From Fagopyrum homotropicum (lineage: Eukaryota; Streptophyta; Magnoliopsida; Caryophyllales; Polygonaceae), in assembly GCA_033239125.1 (NCBI GenBank), contig BSWB01000003.1:29155001-29219000 (forward strand): a stretch of DNA of 64,000 nt. The letters run 5' to 3'. Below the pieces are notes generated by a model that ran no database searches, was not told where the DNA came from, and saw only the letters and a program-made list of their open reading frames with translations. Positions 33,231 through 43,660 of this stretch are shown in pieces; within the stretch, counting starts at the first letter, position 1; each line of letters opens with the position of its first letter. A program made the position numbers and the translations under genes.

Positions 33231-34613
33231 ATGCGAAGTACCCGCGCTGGGAAGGAAATCGTTCCTTACGATCCCGAACCAGAAAAGACATACAAAAGAC
33301 GCTTGAAAGAAGCGAAGATGGCCAACCAAGACAATCGCGATATTGAGGCCGAATTGAAGGAGGCGTTAGAACAGCTACGCCTCAGCAAGGAAGAACTGAG
33401 ACTGGAAATGGAAGAAACTCGCGCAAGGACTGAGGCGATCGAAGCAAATATGGCGGCTTTACGAGACCAGTATCTACCTCGACCGAACCCAAATCCTCGA
33501 CCGAGGCAAGACCCTGTTCCAGATCCTCGACCGAGGCAGAATCCAATACCTGTCGCCCCAGCCGAGATACTTCAACCTCGGATACCAGTCCGAGATGTTC
33601 TTTTTGCAGGTATTCTACAAACCCTAGGGAAGAGGATGGACCCTAATCAACAACTGAGGCGTCCAGGAGTCAACCTAGGTGATCCAGCGGACCATGATTA
33701 TGAGCTTCGACCGCAAGTTCTTTCCATGATTTGCCAATGCCAGTTTGGAGGGCTGGAGAGGGAATTTCCGCATCAACATCTGCAAAACTATGAGATCTTG
33801 ATGGAGACCTTGAGACCTTCAAGGCTGGAAAACAACAACTACAAGCTAAGGCCTTTCTACTTCTCTTTGAAAAATAGAGCTCTTACTTGGTATCAATCTC
33901 TTCCTCCAAGAAAAATCAGTACTTGGGAGGAGATGACGATGGAATTCTTGACTAAATTCTTTCCCCCCTCTAAAACCGCTGAAATGAGAGGGAAGATTAA
34001 TGCATTCATCATGAAGGACAAGGAGAGCTTGTCGAAGTCATGGGAGAGGTTTAAAGACATTCTTTTGGATTGCCCACATCATGGGATTCCAAAGATAGAG
34101 TTGTTGGAGATATACTTCAAGGGACTGGACGGAAGTACCCAGTTCAACCTTCAACTACTATCCGCCGGCACGTTCATGGACATGCCGATTGACGAAGCTT
34201 GGGAGTTTATAGAGAAACAAGTTTTGCACATGGAGAAATACTCCCACCAAGGAGCTGAAGGTGGAGTTAAAAGGGTCAACTTTCAAGATGCTCCACCTAA
34301 CAACAATCAACTCACTTCTTTGAAAAATGATGTGAAACAATTGAAGGAACTCTTAGTTGCTCAAACCAAGAAGGAAGATCAAGGATCAAGGAACAACAAT
34401 GGATACCGTAACAACAACAACGATTCCCGGAACAACAACTACAACAACAATAGAGGATCCAACAGCAATAATTGGAGGGCAAACAACCAAAATTCGGGTA
34501 ACCATCATTCTAACTCCAATTCGAATGATTCCTCTAATCATTTCCTCTCTTCCTCTTCTTCTTCTACTCCATTAAAGAGCCAGGAGCAAGGATCGAGTTT
34601 GTCCCAGCCATAA
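33231..34613 (+). pseudogene. Athila D Gag (460 codons to a stop)
   Basis: ATG at 33231 (MRSTRAGKEIVPYDPEPEK), shortly after a conserved acceptor-like TTTCGCAG. It has an N-terminal coiled-coil-like Glu/Leu stretch, then a Pro/Arg insert (LPRPNPNPRPRQDP) encoded by CCTCGACCGAGG dyads. Next are the Gag core (residues about 180-340: NYKLRPFYFSLKNRALTWY, LTKFFPPSKTAEMRGKINAF, LLDCPHHGIPKIELLEIY) and an Asn-rich C-terminal tract (NNNGYRNNNN, NNNYNNNRG) with no CCHC knuckle. A TAA at 34611 separates it from protease in the same frame; F reads through at the equivalent place. Confidence 0.88.
33475..33545 (+). repeat. CTCGACCGAG dyads inside D gag
   Basis: Three CCTCGACCG(A/AG) units in frame, encoding the PRP repeats; this position has no counterpart in the C or F gags. 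Confidence 0.75.
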
Positions 34614-34625
34614 AAGAAAGACGCA

Positions 34626-36098
34626 GTGCTGGAAGCCATCTTGATCAAGCTCAACTCTATGGAGACATCCATGACTTCATTCTCGAAGGCACAAAAAGCC
34701 TTAGAACAACAATTCTTCAACAAGGCGAATGAAGCGCCAAGAGATCCAGGGAAGCTTCCAGCAAGGACGGAAAGCAACCCTAAGGGCCAGATTATGGCCA
34801 TAACAACGAGGAGTGGACTGAAGACTGCAGATCCAGTGTCTCAGTCGATGCCAGTACAGATGAAAACCACCTCGGTCCAGGTGCAGTCGAAGAACACTTC
34901 GGCCGAGATGCCAACCGAGGTGGAACCACAGAAAGCGGAGGAGAAAACTGAAGTTTATATTCCACCTCCTGCATATAAACCACCACTTCCATTCCCCCAG
35001 TCAAGGGCCAGAGCACATCTAGACAAGCATTTTGGTAAGTTCCTTGACTTGATGAACAAACTACACATTAATATCCCTTTCCTTGATACTATTCTAGGGA
35101 TGCCCGCCTATGGGAAGTTCTTGAAAGAGATTCTATCAAGGAAGAGGAAGCTGGAAGACTTTGGTGAAGTAAGGATGACATCTAAATCCTCGGACCTTAT
35201 TCAAATCATGAAGGAGAAGATGCCACTTAAATTGAGAGACCCCGACTCATTTTGCATTCCCATTCAAGTTGGGGATGTCACTTGTGAAGCCTTATGTGAT
35301 CTAGGAGCCAGCGTGAGCATCATTCCGCTGGAGCTATGTGTGAAGATCGGACTTGGAGAGCCCAAGCCGGTGAAGATACGGTTATACATGGCGGATCGCT
35401 CCATTACCCATCCCGTGGGCATTTTGGAAGACGTTCCGGTTATGTTAGGTAACTTCTATTTACCTATAGACTTTGTTGTGCTTGACATTCCCGCAGATTA
35501 TCCCGTTCCTATCATTCTCGGGAGGCTATTTTTAGCAACTTCGGGTTACAATGTGGATTGCAAGAACGCCAAGGTAAAATTCAACATTGGCGGAGATGTA
35601 GTGGAATTCGCATTACTTGCGGCTATGAAGGGAGAGCAGCTAGGAGATGATATCTTCAACATCTATGATGAAGAAGAATCAAGAGAATTGGTGAGCTCTA
35701 TCCTTATTAAAGATCCACTTGAAAAAGTTATTAGTTTTAGCTTAATGGAGGAGGGTACAGATGCTTCTTGTGATGCAGATATACGGAGCCTAAAGGCACT
35801 GGAAGAAGATCCAGGAGCTAAAACTGAAAGACTAATCCAGGAGAAGAAGATCTCCAGTTTCGGTTCCAATTGCAGTACCTCGACCGAGGCACTTCCTGGA
35901 TCAAGCAAGGTGACTGAAGAACATCTCGGTCAACCTCTCTGGACCTCGACCGAGGTCGAAAGTGAGATGATGTCAACTGAGACTTCTGGAAGTCCAGTTC
36001 TTCAATCTACTCCACTGGAAGGAGGAAGCAAGGATCGCCCTCAGAAAGCACCCCCAATTGTGGAGCTTAAACAACTCCAAAATCACTTGAGGTATTAA
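34626..36098 (+). pseudogene. Athila D protease region
   Basis: Same frame as gag after the TAA. Contains ITTRSGLKT, PPPAYKPPLPFPQSRARA, LHINIPFLDTILGMPAYGKF and the retropepsin-like active site CDLGASVSIIPLELC (Asp at about 35300), with ADYPVPIILGR as the second-half signature. The following acidic spacer holds D-type dyads (35875-35960). It ends at TAA 36096 just after NHLRY; about 60 codons found in E and F before the CMHK word are missing here, so a deletion and frame change separate it from RT. Confidence 0.85.
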
Positions 36099-36111
36099 GC
36101 CTTCTTTCTGC

Positions 36112-37599
36112 ATGCATAGAATTCTAATGGAGGACGATCATAAGACTTCACGGGAACCTCAAAGACGGTTAAATCCGATCATGAAAGAGGTTGTGAAGAA
36201 AGAAATTCTTAAGTTGTTGGATGCAGGTATCATATTTCCTATCTCGGACAGCAAATGGGTTAGCCTAGTACATGTCGTTCCGAAGAAAGGAGGCTTGACC
36301 GTTGTGACGAATAAGAACAACGAGTTAATCCCAATCAGGACCGTCACGGGCTGGAGGGTTTGCATCGACTATAGGAAGCTGAACGTGGCCACCCGGAAGG
36401 ACCATTTTCCACTTCCCTTCATTGATCAAATGCTCGAACGGTTGGCCCAACATTCACACTTCTGCTATTTAGACGGCTATATTGGTTTCTTCCAAATTCC
36501 TATCCATCCGGATGATCAAGAGAAGACCACTTTCAATTGTCCATGGGGGACATTCGCTTATAGGAGGATGCCATTTGGATTATGCAATGCACCCGCTACC
36601 TTCCAGTGATGCATGATGGCGATCTTTTCCGAGTATATAGAGGAGATCATGGAGGTATTTATGGATGATTTTTCAGTATATGGTTCCTCTTTTGATGATT
36701 GCCTATCTAACCTTTCTCTACTGCTCCAAAGATGTGAAGACACTAATCTTGTCTTGAATTAGGAGAAATGCCACTTTATGGTTAATGAAGGCATTGTTCT
36801 AGGACACCTCGTTTCTAATCGACGTATTGAGGTCGATCGCGCTAAGATCGAGACTATTGAGAAACTCCCTCCCCCTTGTTCTGTTAAAGGTGTGAGGAGT
36901 TTCCTCGGGCATGCAGGTTTCTACAGGAGATTCATCAAGGACTTTTCGAAGATTTCTAAACCACTAACTAACCTCTTAAATAAAGATGTTATTTTTGAGT
37001 TTTCGCAGGAGTGTCTTGATGCATTTTACAGGATTAAGGAAGCATTGATCTCCGCTCCCATTATCCAGCCTCCGGATTGGACCTTGCCCTTTGAGATCAT
37101 GTGTGATGCTAGTGATGTGGCAGTAGGAGCGGTGCTTGGACAAAAGTAGGATGGGCGGAGCACCGCCATCTACTACGCTATCAAGACGCTAGATGAAGCC
37201 CAGCGTAACTACGCCACCACCGAGAAGGAGCTATTGGTGGTCGTATATGCTTTCGAGAAATTTCGTTCTTACTTAGTAGGGGCGAAAGTCATTGTCTACA
37301 CCGACCATGCAGCCATTCGTTACTTGCTTGCCAAGAAGGATGCCAAGCCACGCTTTATTCGATGGATTCTCTTGCTTCAAGAGTTTGACATAGAGATCCG
37401 CGATAAGAAGGGATCCGAAAATTCTGTTGCGGATCACCTCAGCCGGCTACCTCCATCTTCACACGAGAAGGACGACCCACCCATAGACGATTCATTCCCC
37501 GATGAGCACTTGCACTTGTTGGAGCATTTGATAGACTTACTTATCTCACCCCATGATGAAGGTGAAGTATGGGGTGAGGATACCTCTCATCACGCTTAG
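36112..37599 (+). pseudogene. Athila D RT-RNase H, stops inside; integrase absent
   Basis: RT begins at the CMHRILMEDD word and holds KLLDAGIIFPISDSKW, VCIDYRKLN, YRRMPFGLCNAPATF and FMDDFSVYGSSF. RNase H has CDASDVAVGAVLG, TEKELLVVVYAFEKF, VYTDHAAIRYLL and SENSVADHLSRL. In-frame stops: TGA at 36607 (Arg codon changed), TAG at 36761 (Trp changed), TAG at 37147. After 37599 the sequence passes directly to the conserved post-pol hairpin at 37634, so the whole integrase domain is deleted. Confidence 0.9.
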
Positions 37600-37633
37600 A
37601 GACGCCGTATGGTCCAGCTAGCGACCTTAAATC

Positions 37634-37660
37634 AAGCGCTTCTTGGGAGGCAACCCAAGG
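37634..37660 (+). promoter_or_regulatory. Conserved post-pol hairpin (D)
   Basis: AAGCGCTTCTTGGGAGGCAA then CCCAAGG; 7-bp stem CCTTGGG-type with AGGCAA loop, present although integrase is gone. Confidence 0.65.
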
Positions 37661-37839
37661 TATTACTTTCTCCTACCTTTTTCTAGTCTAGCTTTAGATA
37701 GTTTGCTTTGCTTTGTTTTGTTTTTGGCGTTCTAGACAAACAACAGGTGACATCTAAGGAAGAAATACAAACCAAGAGCACAACTAGAAGGACAGAAGTT
37801 CAAGAATCTTAGAAGACGGAGTTTGACAGAGACACATCT

Positions 37840-38050
37840 CGGTTACTATCACATCACCTCGACCGAGATGATTCTTGAGTAACCGAGGCGACTAGGGTTT
37901 ATGAAGACCCACCTCAGTCCATACGCCTTGGTCCAGTCGAGACCATCTCGACCGAGGTGACAGCAGTTCTAGAAAAGGGTATAAAAGGGGGCTTAAATTT
38001 CTCTCTCCTCCTCTACTTCCCTTCTCGACCGCGGCGCACTTCTCACCTCG
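37840..38050 (+). repeat. CTCGACCGAG dyad array around internal TATA of D
   Basis: CACCTCGACCGAGATG (37861), AACCGAGGCG, ATCTCGACCGAGGTG (37945) and CTCGACCGCGGC (38026); the nearest upstream dyad ends about 24 bp before the TATA box. Confidence 0.78.
37980..37987 (+). promoter_or_regulatory. Candidate internal promoter (TATA) of Athila D eORF
   Basis: GGGTATAAAAGGGGGC followed by a pyrimidine-rich patch (CTCTCTCCTCCTCTACTTCC) and a downstream ACGATTCTTGATCC word shared with F. It lies 447 bp before the eORF ATG. Confidence 0.65.
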
Positions 38051-38426
38051 CTCCTTCGTTCTTCGCTCATTTTCGACGATTCTTGATCCTAAACTGAGAG
38101 GAAAAGGTAGAGGATCGCATTGCAAGCGCAAATCTGTAGCAAAAACGAACCGAATCGACGGAATATGGGTAGAATCCGAAAAAACCCTAACCCTCCTCTT
38201 TTCCCTTGTTTCCTTTCGATTTGGGCTTTGGTTGCCCCTGCATTTGCTGAGAAAAGGATTAAGTATCCAATAGGAACCTTTGGTAGTGATTTTGGGGGAA
38301 AAGAACTGGATTTTTGAGGGAATCGATCGAGCAGTTTTTCGCCTTGGTCCAGTCGGCCTGTGCCTCGGCCGAGGTGTTCTACAGAGTTGTCAGGACAACC
38401 GAGGTGATCTGACAGGTTGCAGAATA

Positions 38427-39812
38427 ATGAGTTCAGATAGGCGGTTGGTCATGAGGGACAAATATTCCCCTTCTCCTTCTTCTTCCTCCCGCCGTACTAG
38501 ACCGGTGATCCACGAGCGACACCAGGTCGACTATGACCGCATAGCGGCCCGTCTAGTCATTGCACCACGCTTCCTGGACATCTCTGCATTTAATTGCCTC
38601 CATGTAGATGAGGACTTGAGGCGGATGATATCTGCTGTGGGCCTGGAGTAGTTCACAGAGATTAGAGCTCTGGCCTACTCAAAGCCGACCTTGGAATTTG
38701 TCAGCTCCGTCACTTACTTGCCCACCGAGCGAGCCATCAAGTACCGGTTGATGAACCGGAATTATCTAGTTCCCTTGGACCACTGGCGGGACATCTTTGG
38801 ATTCCCAGCCCCTATAGTTGTTGATTTTCCCTCTCGAGCTGTAGCTCGAGAGTTCTGGGGACAGATTGCTCACGTGGTTGAGCACGCTGATAGATGGAGA
38901 CCTGGAGATTCCGGGGAGCGGATCATTTTCCATCTTGCTTTTAGACTAGCCCACAGGATCTTCAGTGAGACTCTTCTGTCGCGTACTGAGACGCCCCAGA
39001 AGGTCAGACAGGGCAAGCTTTTGAGTTTATACTACATGGTGACCGGAGGAGTCCCGGACTTTGGGATGATGCTGGCGGAGGATCTGCATAAGATCAAGGC
39101 GAAAGCCAATGGAGACATTTGCTGCGGAGGGATAGTGACTCATATAGCGAGTTACATGGATCTGGACCTCAGTGCTTGTACCCTGGTGGCGGCTGCCAAG
39201 CCGCTCGGACTTCAGGAGATGATCACTCGGAGGATACTGGTTCCCCGAGGACTTACTACGCCATATGTGGCCATGCCATGGGAGACGACTGTGCCTCAGG
39301 GGATCAGATGGTCTGCTCAGTTCTCCGTGTTTGATCCACATTACTGGCAGACTGCGTGGTTCCCACTAATGGAGGATGCTAGAGAGGCAGCAGTTGTAGC
39401 AGCTCAGGGGCCAGTTGAGGAGGATGAGGCTGAGGACGATGATGATGATGTTGATGAGGATGGTGGTGTTCCTATGGAGACAGGCACAGATACAGCTGGG
39501 ACTAGTGCGCCGGTCATTGATTTAGATGATGACGAGACTGAGGAGGAGCCGGCTGCAGCACCAGCACGTTCCGCTAGGCGTAGGGTACGTAGGCAGAGGG
39601 ATCCACTTGCTCACCGTCGGATCGATGATTTGACGGATCAGATCATAGATTCCTATGTTGCCATGTCCCTGGAGATCAGAGAGATACAGGAGAGACTACA
39701 CTACGAGCACGTGATGACTGAGATTCAGTTTCAGCATGTCATGGGCTATCCTTTCGACCCATCTCAGTACCCGTACGTGCCACCACCACCACCAACGGAT
39801 CGTGATTATTGA
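38427..39812 (+). pseudogene. Athila D eORF, one nonsense codon
   Basis: Extra ORF of the Athila type, 461 codons from ATG 38427 to TGA 39812, interrupted only by TAG at 38649-38651. It has a basic/Ser-rich N-terminus (SPSPSSSSRRTRP), a conserved middle (YLPTERAIKYRLMNRNY, WRDIFGFPAP, LLSRTETPQKVRQGKL, GDICCGGIVTHIASYMDLDL, RRILVPRGLTTPYVAMPW), then an acidic tract (EDDDDDVDEDGG), a basic stretch (SARRRVRRQRD) and a Pro-rich end (YPYVPPPPPTDRDY). I see no signal peptide or transmembrane segment; the acidic plus basic arrangement suggests a soluble nucleic-acid or chromatin-associated protein (inference). Confidence 0.8.
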
Positions 39813-39892
39813 GAGCTTGCAGGATTTTCTTTCTTTATTTATTATGCAGCTCAGCTATGTCTAGTGAGTACTTTATTTTCTAGACTTATTTT

Positions 39893-39930
39893 GACACATT
39901 GGGACAATGTGTCCCAAGTATGGGGTATTT
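39893..39930 (+). promoter_or_regulatory. Athila D internal polypurine module
   Basis: Perfect 9-bp hairpin GACACATTG, loop GGA, CAATGTGTC, then CCAAGTATGGGGTATTT. Confidence 0.78.
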
Positions 39931-40652
39931 GATGTGTTATTTGACTATGGATGATTGTATGCTACTTTGATGGATATTTATGATCTTATTATGCTCTATG
40001 TGTTTATCTGAGATTACATGGATACATACAGGTTATTTGATTGAGAAAAACGTCAAAAACTTGTTTGAAAAAAAAAATTTATGACCTCGACCGAAGTGAT
40101 TCTGGCCAAACGAGGTACTTCACCTCGGTTGACTTAGAACATCTCGACCGAGGCGTTTTAACTGAAAGGAATTTTTCGAAAAAAATTTTTTGTGCTTCTT
40201 TTCTGGATATGACCTCAGTGAAGATATTGTGTGCAGATTGGTTTTGAAATCTTTATATGTTTGAAAGGTTTTATGATATGTTTAAGTTGCTAAATGCTTT
40301 GTTTGAAATTTTGGCATGTTTAATACTTTGTCTTTATCAAAATTATGTTGAATTTGAAGGTTGACACCACAAGATAAGTTCCCTCACTTTCTTCCTGGAA
40401 AGACCAATGCAATTCATTATTTTCTCTTCTTCTTCTTGATCATGCTTAGCCCCTCATATACATATTTGGAAGCAAGCAAGTGAAAAGCAGGTGAAAGAAA
40501 AGTTGAGAAGTTGGCTGGAAGTGAAAGTGTTAGAAAGAAACAAATAGGTTTGGGGAAGTCAATCATGATGATGAGTAACTCGGCACCATTCACATAGCCG
40601 GGTGTTTGTGTCTTGCCAAAGTCGGATTGAGCGATATTCCTAACGGGTCATG
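39931..40652 (+). other. Athila D 3' non-coding region, first part
   Basis: No gene. D-type dyads at 40080-40155 (CTCGACCGAAG, CACCTCGGTTG, CTCGACCGAGGCG). The conserved 3' block starts at 40560 (GATGAGTAACTCGGCACCAT) and is cut by element F after GGTATG; it resumes at 61817. Confidence 0.7.
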
Positions 40653-40657
40653 GTATG
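40653..40657. repeat. Target site duplication of Athila F, left
   Basis: GTATG, repeated at 61817-61821. Confidence 0.88.
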
Positions 40658-40974
40658 TGATGACATGAATTATATACCATTATATTCATGCATATTGTAG
40701 ATGATTACCTTAATTTACCTTGCATTTAGAGAGATTTTGTGTACTTTTTATGTTCTATTCAACAAAATGTCGGAAATAGAGGTCTGCACGAGTTTTTGAT
40801 GAATTATAGGTAAATGGAGTGGAATTGAAAGCAAAAGTGGAGCAAGGAGCACCTAAGGTCATTAAGGAAGCTAAAGAAGTCTTAGAGGGATCATAAAGAG
40901 CTAAGGAGTTGCAAAGGAGAAGCATAAAAGACAGAAAGAAGACGAGCCAAAAGAAGAGTACTTTCTGTTGAAGA

Positions 40975-41065
40975 AAATCGTGCCATTATACATATAAATC
41001 GGACGATTTTCTTCTTTAGAAATATGACGGTTTTGTGTATAAATCGACTAGGTCGATTTCCCTTG
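40975..41065 (+). repeat. AAATCG-NN-CGATTT dyad array, F 5' LTR
   Basis: AAATCGGACGATTTTC at 41006, AAATCGACTAGGTCGATTT at 41041, plus half sites GAAAATCGTG and ATGACGGTTTT. Confidence 0.75.
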
Positions 41066-41157
41066 TTTTTCGGCCAAATGATAAAGACGATACAAAGCCC
41101 AATTCTTTTGGGCTAGAGGAGGGTTTTTCCTAACGGCCCACTAGCAAGAAACTATAG

Positions 41158-41162
41158 TTGGG
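41158..41162. repeat. Target site duplication of Athila E, left
   Basis: TTGGG, repeated at 50563-50567. Confidence 0.9.
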
Positions 41163-41974
41163 TGTTACGCTAAAAAGTGTGCACGCAATAAGCCTTAAAT
41201 TTATACTCGTTATAATTATCCTAACTTCTAGCGCACCCGCAGTGTACGGGACGTTTGTAGCATGGATAGTATTCCGAGGTCGAACACAAAGACTAAGGTG
41301 AAATTGACTCGGTTTTGTGATTAAGTTTAGTGAAGGTCTAAGGTTAGAAAAGAGAGAAACAAAGAAATAAAAATCTAAATTGTTTTTGGTTGGTTTGGTG
41401 ATCAATCAAAGATCACAATTCATGCAAAGTAAACAATCAAACTAGACTAAAAATCAGCACAAATGAACAAACCAAACAAGATAATGATCAAGGAAAGAAA
41501 AAAACGGATTCTAGGGGTTGGAAGTTCCGGTTATGGCATAGAACTCAAGTTATCTATTCGTTCTTTGGATTAACTAATATATGTTGGGATTAAGTGTATC
41601 TAACTTGGGATCAATTACCGGGTAGGTCTCATGGTCCAACTAGTCCACACCTAAGGTCTTATTACCGGGTAGGTCTCTAAGAGCTTAAGGATAGGAATTC
41701 TACACAAACCGGATTGTAGATTAGGGGTCTAACCTATCCTTAACGGGTAAGTCTTGGAAAGGGAAGTCCTAAGCAACTATCCTAGCACATCTAATCCAAT
41801 GGTGGCTTATTAGGCTCACCACTACCTAAGGGTTGATATTTTAGATTCTAAGAGCAAGGATTACCGGATAAGTCTCTCCTAACACTTAGTCACTACACTA
41901 GGTAGGTTAAACTCAGCAACAATTAGGATTTCAACATTTTATAGTTTTAAGGCAAGATCCTTCAAATCAGTGAA

Positions 41975-42035
41975 AATCACGGGCTGTTCTTCTTGAACCA
42001 CGGCCGTGGTTCTTCAAGAACTACCCGTGATTCCT
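41975..42035 (-). repeat. CACGGCCGTG dyad unit, E LTR internal
   Basis: A large dyad: CACGGGCTGTTCTTCTTGAA, CCACGGCCGTGG and TTCTTCAAGAACTACCCGTG form an extended inverted repeat of about 60 bp. It occupies the place of the dyad next to the ACCCTGAGAG word in A and F. The copy in the other LTR is at 49568-49628. Confidence 0.78.
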
Positions 42036-42522
42036 AACAGCAACTACGTTCATAAGCAAAAGTCATCCAAAGGCAAATCTAAGTTCATCCTATCACGGTT
42101 CTAGCCATAACCATCATTTCCTTACCCTAGAACCACATCAATTTAGCCTACAACATTCATAATGGAAATCGAAGCAAACAAACATAAGATCAAAACATCC
42201 ATTGCAAGATAATGAAAGAAAAGAGGTGCACAAGTAAACTTAATTCAAAACTAAGCTGAAGATTAGAATAGAGCCACTTACAACCCTTCCAAAAGAAGGT
42301 CCAAAGGTTCATACAATCTCTAGAAAACGAAATCCGAAATACAAGAAAGCTATGGTATGTGCTTTTCTCTTCTTCTTCAATGGAACTCCTCTTCTTCTCT
42401 TTGACACTTTCCTTCCTAGAAAAATCTTCTTCTTTTGAGAATATATTTGTTAGAGAGAAATGGATAATGGATGATCTGCTCCCAAACTACCCCAGCTGCC
42501 TCAAACAACCCATGAAGGACCA

Positions 42523-42530
42523 CTTTTATA
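42523..42530 (-). promoter_or_regulatory. Athila E LTR TATA box
   Basis: Minus strand TTGTTATAAAAGTGG; copy at 50119-50126 in the 5' LTR, which is the active promoter position. Dyads CCACGGTCG and CCACGGCCGTGG lie 60-90 bp upstream. Confidence 0.6.
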
Positions 42531-42966
42531 ACAAATCTTGCATGAGCTGGCCATGAGAGTCGTGGCACAGCTGTCACGAGAATCTGGCAAAATCCACGGT
42601 CGTTTCCACGGCCGTGGTTCGTCAGAGAACCGTGATTCTATGCAGAAACTTCGCCTTGGATCATTAAGCTGTGGTTTGGTGCATGGCTTGTGTTGGCAAG
42701 GTTTCATGAGTCGTCCTTAGCCCTTGGCTTGTGTCCTAATGAGTCCGAGGATGCGTCATCTAAATGAACGATCCTCAAACGCATCGTTTAAGCTCCTAAA
42801 CTTCCCGTAATACCTACAAAACGCGCACAAGTCCGTGTAGACGTCTATCTTGACAAAATATGTGAATTGGGTGCAAAACGTCTTGAACTAATGCTAGATT
42901 ATGCATGAATGAGCGAGAATTTTATCTAAATGTACACCTAAAACTATGTTATAAATCGTGTTATCA

Positions 42967-43005
42967 AAATACCCCATACTTAAGGTTTGCTCGTCCCCGA
43001 GCAAA
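42967..43005 (-). promoter_or_regulatory. Athila E 3' polypurine tract and hairpin
   Basis: Minus strand: perfect 8-bp hairpin TTTGCTCG, loop GGGA, CGAGCAAA (43005-42986), then CCTTAAGTATGGGGTATTT abutting the LTR. Relative to element A the stem has changed on both sides (TG/CA to CG/CG), keeping pairing. Confidence 0.85.
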
Positions 43006-43469
43006 TTCCCAACTATAGACTAGAAGATGACATGATTTATGTATGCAGAAAAATGGCAAAATCCTTTTTTTTTTTTTTTTTTTTTTGGGTTTTGTGCTTC
43101 TACTATTGGATCACCTTCATAGTCATGATCAATGGCAATTGGATAAGCAATTATGTATCAAACAATAAGGGCATGGAAAGACAATTGTACTTAACTCAAG
43201 AGCATGCATGAGATGTGAGGATGAAGAGGTCAAGAAGATCAAGAGTTTATCCAATCTAGATTACTAAGTCTTACAAACATGCAACTAGGTCATAAGGGCT
43301 TGTGACATAAAAGGCCAAGAAACGTTGCAATTGGGTGGGAGATTCTCTAGGTTATGTGATGCTAATCCGGGAATGGAACTAACTCCACATCCTTGTCCTC
43401 GATCAACTTCCCCCAAGTGTATATTTTTCCCTATCTTGCTTTCTTTTCTTTTTCTTTAACTCATTTTTG

Positions 43470-43660
43470 AGACAATGGCATTGGTGTACAAAAGCCGAAA
43501 CCTTGGTGATTGGCCGTCCTCGGGCTTTTTCTTAGTTTTCGAGGTGCATCCACACCGGGCACACATACCAAAGCTCGTTAGGACTATTGGTTTATTTGAC
43601 TTTGGCAAGGCACCAACACCCGATTATGTGAAGTGTACCGAGTTACTTGTCATTTAAACC
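43470..43660 (-). ncRNA. Conserved Athila 3' block (E)
   Basis: Minus strand AAGTAACTCGGTACACTTCA, CATAATCGGGTGTTGGTG, CCTTGCCAAAGTC, then GGTATGTGTGCC and a CACCAATGCCATTG end; same order as in A, D and F but more diverged. Confidence 0.45.

Larger units (their letters stand above)
40658..41162 (+). repeat. Athila F 5' LTR, first part
   Basis: TGATGACATGAATTATATACC onwards; split by element E and continued at 50568. AAATCG..CGATTT dyads at 40975-41065. I see no convincing TATA box in this part. Confidence 0.88.
41163..42966 (-). repeat. Athila E 3' LTR (1804 bp)
   Basis: Ends TGTTACGC (plus, 41163) and GTGTTATCA (42966). Four GAGACYTACCCGGTAA-type motifs (minus strand) near 41860, 41735, 41665 and 41617. 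Dyads at 41975-42035 and 42580-42640. TATA box at 42530. Confidence 0.93.

Noticed and set aside
40560..40660. Conserved 3' block as a tRNA or snoRNA gene
   Set aside because: No cloverleaf, A/B boxes or C/D boxes; conserved only within Athila elements.
42359..42720. ORFs repeated in both E LTRs (also 49955-50316)
   Set aside because: Identical because LTRs are duplicates; they cover the TATA and dyad region and are not protein-like.
43065..43086. T22 run as the poly(A) tail of a retrogene
   Set aside because: Sits inside the 3' non-coding region of Athila E with no target duplication or coding sequence beside it.
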